Below are positions 58,815-64,000 of a stretch of DNA of 64,000 bases, piece after piece (within the stretch, counting starts at the first letter, position 1; each line of letters starts with the position of its first letter). The notes below the pieces were generated by a model, which was not told the origin of the DNA, made no database searches, and saw nothing but the letters and a program-made list of their open reading frames with translations. Both the position numbers and the translations under genes were made by a program. The DNA comes from Bacteroides sp. Its GTDB lineage: Bacteria; Bacteroidota; Bacteroidia; Bacteroidales; Bacteroidaceae. The stretch is from contig JAJQFD010000058.1 in the NCBI GenBank assembly GCA_021201335.1, positions 1 to 64,000 on the forward strand, read 5' to 3'.

Positions 58815-61800
58815 ATGAAGAAATTTTTATTATACGGACTCGCATGGTTGGCAGGCACATTTGTGTCTTGCCAATATGATTTGGATACTCCTCTTGAACA
58901 GGAAGGAGGTAATCTGAGTTTGCAGGTTGAAATAGATAATATTGGAACTGGTTTGCAGGTAGATACCCGTGCTACCATTATTAATCCGGAAGAAGGAGAA
59001 GAGCAGATTAAAAACCTGTATCTCTTATTTTTTAATAAAAATTCTGAAGGAAACACTACTTATCAGGGATACCATAAAATGGAGGGAACGATAACAACGG
59101 GTTCGCTTATACCCTTAACATATGAAGGGATAAATACAGGTAGTTATTCTATATTAGCATTGGCCAATATAACGGGGTATTCCCTTCAATATTCCAGATC
59201 AGAAGCTGCCTTGGATGACTTTCTAAATGGTTTAAATAGTTCAATGTCTATTTCCGAAGTAATTGCCGGTACAACCATACATGTTGGGAATGTTTCATCC
59301 GGATTTGATGACAAGGTAATAGCTCCTAATAACATCGTAATGAGCGGAATCACAGAAAAAGCAGAGGGACAACAGGTTATTAATTTGAAATTAACTCGTG
59401 GAGTAACTCGCTTTGATGTACGGAACCTGGATATAAATTACCATTTAACATCGGTTTCTATTTGGAATAACGCTTCATCCACTCCTTTATGGTTATCCGG
59501 AGAGCAGTCATCTGACAGGTCAGCAATTAACAAGGGACGTTTTTATGGTGTAGCAACGGAAACCGGTAAGGAAGAAATCAAGGGCGGACTTTATGCCTTT
59601 GAAAATTATAATGCTGATCCATCAAAAGGGGATAAGGAGACGACTTGTTTGATTATAGGACTGAAACCTGAAGCCGGTGATACGACCTATTACCGGGTAA
59701 ATATACATCCCGAAGAATCGGGCCAGAGCCTGAAACGTAATTTTGTGTATCAATTGACTATACGTACCGTGTTTGATAGCGGAGAGCCATCGGAAATGGA
59801 GGCTTATCAATCTCAAGCAGACCCGAATATTGATGTAGATATCAATAACTGGAATCTGGACGATGAAGGATTAATACTTACTGATGGAAAAAACGTAATG
59901 GCTATTCCTTCCAAAGTCATCAGGTTTGTACAGGAAGGTGGAACACGTAAATTTTCCATTTTTGTACAAGGGGAAGGTACCTTAGCAATGACACAGAACC
60001 TTCCAAGTGGATTTACCGCCTCTCTTTCCGGTAATGAGCTGACTGTAACTGCTGCTCCATTGGGAGACTTAAAGATAAGAGAAGGAACATTGGACCTCAG
60101 TTTTGCCGGATTAACTGGTACTGTTCAGGTACTGCAGGAGCCGAAAGAGAACCATTTCTTGCGGATTGATAAAACCTTGTTGACTGGTTTTCCGGCTACC
60201 GCCAACTCAGTGCATGTAGGTACTTCCATAAATATAAATAGTTCGAAAGATTGGACTGCTCGTATTTATAATACAGGTGAAAGCCGTTTTTCATTTGATC
60301 AGGATGATGGAACTGCATTGGAGACTGAAGGAATCTCTGGAGCAAATCTGGAAATGTTTGTAGCCAGGGATAACACATCCAATAAAGTATTAACTGCATT
60401 TGTACTGATTGCATTGAAGAATGAACCGGGATATAGCCGGGTAGTTATGTTGAAGCAAGCAGCTTCATCGGGTATCACCATAGATTTGGGCTCTGTTACC
60501 TCATTAGACTTTCAGGCGAATGGAGTTCCTAAGTATATTTCGAATTCATTTCCGGGAGATGCTTATGAGATTCTAGTTGATCCCGGTACCGATATGAATG
60601 GAAATTTTAATGACTGGGGGGCTGTATTAACGGGTGAAGAGGAAAATGTAAAACTGTTTGAACTTAAAATAGAGAAGAATCTTAGTAGTGATGGAATTAA
60701 CCGGGTTGTTGTTTATCCTAAAGGTTCTGCAGAATATCCTTATTATAATATGACTGACAAAGAGTTGAATAATGTCAAGCTGAAAGTATATTGGGGAAGC
60801 AATGAAAGTGAGGATGACCCTGATAAATACAAAGAAGTGCCTATCACACAAGATGCTCTCATTTTTAAGGTAAATAATGTATTTATTGATCCGAAAGGAG
60901 GTGTGTTTGATATGCAGATTGATATTCCAGATGGATTTTCCTGGAAAGTGGAGATAACAGGAAATTGGGAAACCAAAGAGAAATTTGCAAACATGGAGCA
61001 TAAAGGGTATATTATAGATAATTCTGGAAATAAACTTACTTCAGGAGAAATCTCAGGACAAACCTCCAAGGTTTTAAAAGTCGGATTTGATAAAATGTTA
61101 TTTCCAATTGTAAACACATCTCCGGTTTTAACGCTGAAATTCACCCTTGAACAAATTCCGGGAATAACGGCAACTCCTGTTGTCGCTCAGACGGCTTTAA
61201 AACCAAGAAAAGTGAATATCTTGGACATAACAGGAGGTGATAATTCTTGGGGTTCTTTAAAAGCTAATGGAAGTAAATACATGACTCCAACTATTAACTA
61301 TTACAATAGTGAGACAATGTTTAATACAAAAGGAACTAAATGTTATGCAGATTTCGAAAAAAGACCATCAGATGTATTAGACGAATTTGCTGCAAGTTCC
61401 TCATCTCCTATAGATCCATTAAAAAATTATAACTATCTACATGCCGGTTATGACAAGACTAACTGGTCTGACCAGGGATTTAATGCTGTGAATGAATGGA
61501 GAAAGAACACTGATGGTGTGTTGGTAATCTTTCAGGATTATTCCAATAGACATGATAAAGCTGTACCATTTTTCACTAAACTATATAATAATATAGGCTA
61601 TAAGGAAACGAGTGAAACAGGTTCATCCAAAATAGATTTTACTGCTTTAAATGATAACCGAATAATTAAATACCTTTATAAAGACGGTCCTTTCGGTACA
61701 TCCGATGTAAACAAATTCAGTGGTGACTTAGATCGGCTGAATGATGCCCATTCTGCTATATCCAGAGAAACGGTAGAAAAGACCGGAACAGCTATTATTC

Positions 61801-62090
61801 ATGAATATAACAATTCCAATAATATAGTTGTATTCATTGATCCAGATAATAGAATTGTTTATATCGGAGAAAGTGAATTATTTTCCGGTACTACTACTTT
61901 TGGTGAATCTTATTTAAACAATTCTAACTATCCTAGACGATATGAAGCGAATAAATTTTATGCTAATTTCTTATCATACATAATACGCGCAGCACAATAT
62001 GGTAGTCATTTTACGGATCACTTTAAGAAAGACTCTGATACTTATTACCCATTTGATAAGTTAACAAAAGATCCTATGTTTGCTGATTAA
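58815..62090 (+). CDS. Giant fimbrial tip-type lipoprotein 2, paralogue of the preceding gene
   Basis: A 1091-residue lipoprotein precursor (Cys-19; T-R-A with Arg-52) with the same layout as the preceding protein: fimbrillin-like part (55-350; QIKNLYLLFFNKNSEG, TRGVTRFDVRNLD), beta modules ending in VQVLQEPK (about 445), VVMLKQAA (about 552), VPITQDAL (about 684) and PVVAQTAL (about 799), then the shared C-terminal domain (YLHAGY, DGVLVIFQD, YKDGPFGT, IDPDNRIVYIGES, ANFLSYIIRAA). The Cys of the first copy is not conserved, so the domain is more likely binding than enzymatic. Separated from copy 1 by 50 bases; ends at a bidirectional terminator. Confidence 0.75.
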   Translation: MKKFLLYGLAWLAGTFVSCQYDLDTPLEQEGGNLSLQVEIDNIGTGLQVDTRATIINPEEGEEQIKNLYLLFFNKNSEGNTTYQGYHKMEGTITTGSLIPLTYEGINTGSYSILALANITGYSLQYSRSEAALDDFLNGLNSSMSISEVIAGTTIHVGNVSSGFDDKVIAPNNIVMSGITEKAEGQQVINLKLTRGVTRFDVRNLDINYHLTSVSIWNNASSTPLWLSGEQSSDRSAINKGRFYGVATETGKEEIKGGLYAFENYNADPSKGDKETTCLIIGLKPEAGDTTYYRVNIHPEESGQSLKRNFVYQLTIRTVFDSGEPSEMEAYQSQADPNIDVDINNWNLDDEGLILTDGKNVMAIPSKVIRFVQEGGTRKFSIFVQGEGTLAMTQNLPSGFTASLSGNELTVTAAPLGDLKIREGTLDLSFAGLTGTVQVLQEPKENHFLRIDKTLLTGFPATANSVHVGTSININSSKDWTARIYNTGESRFSFDQDDGTALETEGISGANLEMFVARDNTSNKVLTAFVLIALKNEPGYSRVVMLKQAASSGITIDLGSVTSLDFQANGVPKYISNSFPGDAYEILVDPGTDMNGNFNDWGAVLTGEEENVKLFELKIEKNLSSDGINRVVVYPKGSAEYPYYNMTDKELNNVKLKVYWGSNESEDDPDKYKEVPITQDALIFKVNNVFIDPKGGVFDMQIDIPDGFSWKVEITGNWETKEKFANMEHKGYIIDNSGNKLTSGEISGQTSKVLKVGFDKMLFPIVNTSPVLTLKFTLEQIPGITATPVVAQTALKPRKVNILDITGGDNSWGSLKANGSKYMTPTINYYNSETMFNTKGTKCYADFEKRPSDVLDEFAASSSSPIDPLKNYNYLHAGYDKTNWSDQGFNAVNEWRKNTDGVLVIFQDYSNRHDKAVPFFTKLYNNIGYKETSETGSSKIDFTALNDNRIIKYLYKDGPFGTSDVNKFSGDLDRLNDAHSAISRETVEKTGTAIIHEYNNSNNIVVFIDPDNRIVYIGESELFSGTTTFGESYLNNSNYPRRYEANKFYANFLSYIIRAAQYGSHFTDHFKKDSDTYYPFDKLTKDPMFAD

Positions 62091-62125
62091 AAGTTGTTTT
62101 ATAGTTCTGATTTATATCTAAAAAA

Positions 62126-62152
62126 AGAGAAGCTCCATCCGGAAGCTTCTCT
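62126..62152. terminator. Bidirectional terminator between fimbrial operon and eno
   Basis: AGAGAAGCT (62126-62134) pairs with AGCTTCTCT (62144-62152); T-tracts follow on both strands. It ends the fimbrial operon and, from the other side, the enolase transcript. Confidence 0.88.
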
Positions 62153-62183
62153 CTTTTTATTAAGGCTAAAATTCAGTAATAAT

Positions 62184-63464
62184 TTACTTGATTTTCTTAT
62201 ATCCGTATACTGCCCGATTGCCCAGTTCTTCTTCAATACGAAGCAACTGATTATATTTAGCCATACGGTCAGAGCGGCTCAATGAACCTGTTTTAATCTG
62301 TCCACTGTTAGTTGCTACAGCAATGTCAGCAATCGTTGCATCTTCTGTTTCTCCTGAGCGGTGAGAAGTAACAGTGGTATAGCCATGACGGTGAGCCATT
62401 TCAATTGCATCCAGTGTTTCAGTAAGTGAACCGATCTGATTAACTTTAATCAGAATAGAGTTACCGCATTTTTCTGCAATTCCTCTTGAAAGGAATTCCA
62501 CGTTGGTAACGAATAAATCATCACCAACCAGCTGGCAACGGTCACCGATACGTTCCGTTAATTTTTTCCAGCCATCCCAGTCATTTTCACTCATACCATC
62601 TTCGATAGAATCGATGGGGTATTCGTTGATTAGTTTTTCCAGGTAGTCAACTTGTTCATCGGCTGTTCTTTTCATTCCTTTTTCACCTTCAAATTTGGTA
62701 TAATCGTAGATACCATCTTTGTAGAATTCAGAAGAAGCACAGTCAAGACCAATGGTAATGTCTTTCTTCGGTTCATATCCGGCAGCCTTAATCGCTTCAA
62801 GAATTGAATTCAAAGCATCTTCCGTACCATCCAGGGTAGGAGCGAATCCACCTTCATCACCAACAGCTGTACTTAAACCACGATCTTTCAATACCTTTTT
62901 CAAAGCATGAAATACTTCTGCACCCATGCGCAGACCTTCATGGAAACTCTTGGCACCCACCGGACGAATCATAAATTCCTGGAAAGCAATTGGAGCATCA
63001 CTGTGAGATCCTCCGTTAATGATGTTCATCATAGGTACAGGCAGTACATACGTGTTTACCCCACCGATATATCTGTAAAGCGGAAGTTCCAGGTAGTTAG
63101 CAGCGGCTTTAGCTACAGCAAGAGATACACCCAAGATGGCATTAGCACCCAGTTTGGATTTGGTTTTGGTTCCATCCAGTTCCAGCATAGCATGGTCGAT
63201 ACCTCTTTGGTCAATGGAAGGCATACCAATCAGGTGTGGAGCGATCACTTTGTTCACGTTTTCCACAGCTTTCAGAACACCTTTGCCCAGGTAGCGTTTT
63301 TTGTCGCCATCACGTAATTCCAATGCTTCATGTTCTCCAGTCGATGCGCCTGAAGGTACAGATGCACGACCTATTACACCACATTCCAAAATTACATCTA
63401 CTTCTACTGTTGGGTTACCTCTGGAGTCGAGGACTTCTCTTCCGATAATTTTTTCTATTCTCAT
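62184..63464 (-). CDS. eno: Enolase
   Basis: A 426-residue glycolytic enzyme that interconverts 2-phosphoglycerate and phosphoenolpyruvate. It starts RIEKIIGREVLDSRGNPTVE and has SGASTGEHEALELRD (flexible loop), the metal ligands in IGLDCASSEFY and IDSIEDGMSENDWDGW, VGDDLFVTN, the catalytic Lys in ILIKVNQIGSLTE, and SHRSGETED. The ATG at 63464 gives the standard N-terminus; an ATG 12 bases upstream is possible. Single gene. Confidence 0.97.
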   Translation of the reverse strand: MRIEKIIGREVLDSRGNPTVEVDVILECGVIGRASVPSGASTGEHEALELRDGDKKRYLGKGVLKAVENVNKVIAPHLIGMPSIDQRGIDHAMLELDGTKTKSKLGANAILGVSLAVAKAAANYLELPLYRYIGGVNTYVLPVPMMNIINGGSHSDAPIAFQEFMIRPVGAKSFHEGLRMGAEVFHALKKVLKDRGLSTAVGDEGGFAPTLDGTEDALNSILEAIKAAGYEPKKDITIGLDCASSEFYKDGIYDYTKFEGEKGMKRTADEQVDYLEKLINEYPIDSIEDGMSENDWDGWKKLTERIGDRCQLVGDDLFVTNVEFLSRGIAEKCGNSILIKVNQIGSLTETLDAIEMAHRHGYTTVTSHRSGETEDATIADIAVATNSGQIKTGSLSRSDRMAKYNQLLRIEEELGNRAVYGYKKIK

Positions 63465-63489
63465 GGTTTTATTCAATTTAAAAAATCAC

Positions 63490-63497
63490 ACAAATTT
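63490..63497 (-). promoter_or_regulatory. -7 promoter box for eno
   Basis: The minus strand reads TAAATTTG, a TAnnTTTG match 26 bases upstream of the ATG at 63464. Confidence 0.5.
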
Positions 63498-64000
63498 ATT
63501 GAAATTTTTCACATTATGTATCACTATTGATAGGTATTCTTAGGTTTTATAAATCCCTATAAGTTGGTAGTGCGCTTAGGCCTAAACATCAAAAGTGTTG
63601 TAATTGTTCATTCTCTCGTAATTTCTTATAAATTTTTACAATTTAATTAGCTGTGTCATAGTATTTGATATTAAGCTGTTAATAGAACTCACAATAAAAA
63701 AGAAACAAATTTATTTTTATCTTTATTTCATTATTTTTCTACATAGAATATTCTTATATGAATTTCTGCGTATCATACAACCGTTTTTTTACTTTACTAG
63801 AAATACTGAAAAAAACTTTCAATTATTTCCAGATAGTAACTTTGATTGTTTCTACATTTTTCTTCCTCACATTTTTCTTTTTCAGTCAAAAAGAAATCAT
63901 CAATTAAGCAGAAAAAGTTGTTTTAACATTCCGAAACAACACTTTATGTCTTATCCGATAAAAAAAAGAACTTTTCATCGCAATTATATCTGAATCAGAC
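63498..64000. other. AT-rich right edge
   Basis: About 500 bases upstream of eno with no clear gene. A plus-strand frame of 49 residues (63758-63907) with a C-terminal hydrophobic stretch (LIVSTFFFLTFFFF) is open and is followed by a short GTTGTTT/AAACAAC stem (63918-63940); it could be a tiny membrane protein but may be chance in AT-rich sequence. Confidence 0.3.

Overview
The window is a chromosomal segment of an AT-rich Bacteroidota genome, most likely order Bacteroidales. The evidence is the fused lpxC/fabZ gene, the order lpxA - lpxC/fabZ - lpxD, many lipoproteins with Bacteroidota-type signal peptides, a FecR/STN-TonB receptor/DUF4249 locus, a type V (FimA/Mfa) fimbrial operon, and repeated TAnnTTTG -7 promoter boxes instead of sigma70-type sites. 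The genus cannot be fixed from the sequence alone. No rRNA, tRNA, CRISPR array or intact insertion sequence was found.

Layout. 1-2.6 kb is a very AT-rich accessory edge with small ORFs, a lipoprotein and a broken Imm11-type immunity gene, which looks like the tail of a polymorphic-toxin/immunity island. 2.6-12.9 kb holds a DUF4476 protein, a YciO-type protein, a HAD / PIF1-like helicase / AsmA operon, a duplicated-domain lipoprotein, a PatB-type C-S lyase and a frameshifted MutS-like ATPase. 12.9-13.5 kb is a repeat-rich intergenic stretch. 13.5-16 kb is an SPFH / alpha-beta hydrolase / Arc-like operon. 16.3-31.8 kb is a long minus-strand housekeeping block: miaA, lipid A synthesis, HD phosphohydrolase, pyrF, prfA, purM, aroE, menG/ubiE, purC and a PhoH-like ATPase. 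32-38.2 kb on the plus strand carries rpe, comEC, a DHH phosphoesterase, a DUF4827 lipoprotein and glmM. 38.3-41.7 kb has a NUDIX hydrolase, queA, a Smr-domain protein and a CpxP-like secreted protein.

41.9-48.2 kb is a minus-strand outer-membrane locus: a FecR anti-sigma factor without an adjacent sigma factor, a fimbrillin-like lipoprotein, an STN-type TonB-dependent receptor, a DUF4249 lipoprotein and another lipoprotein. 48.6-50.6 kb is a hybrid histidine kinase. After a 1-kb AT-rich gap comes the most striking system (51.6-62.1 kb): a five-gene fimbrial operon with a major subunit, an Mfa2/FimB-type anchor, an accessory subunit, and two tandem giant lipoproteins. Each giant has a fimbrillin-like N-terminus, several beta-sandwich (BACON-like) modules and a shared C-terminal alpha/beta-looking domain that I cannot match to the known tip proteins. 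Four of the five subunits carry a T-R-A motif about 30 residues after the lipidated Cys, the expected trypsin-like maturation site; the anchor lacks it. Enolase closes the window.

Six genes are split by single-base shifts at homopolymer runs of 6-9 bases, which recombine cleanly if one base is added or removed. This points to systematic homopolymer sequencing/assembly error, although slippage-based phase variation cannot be excluded from sequence alone.
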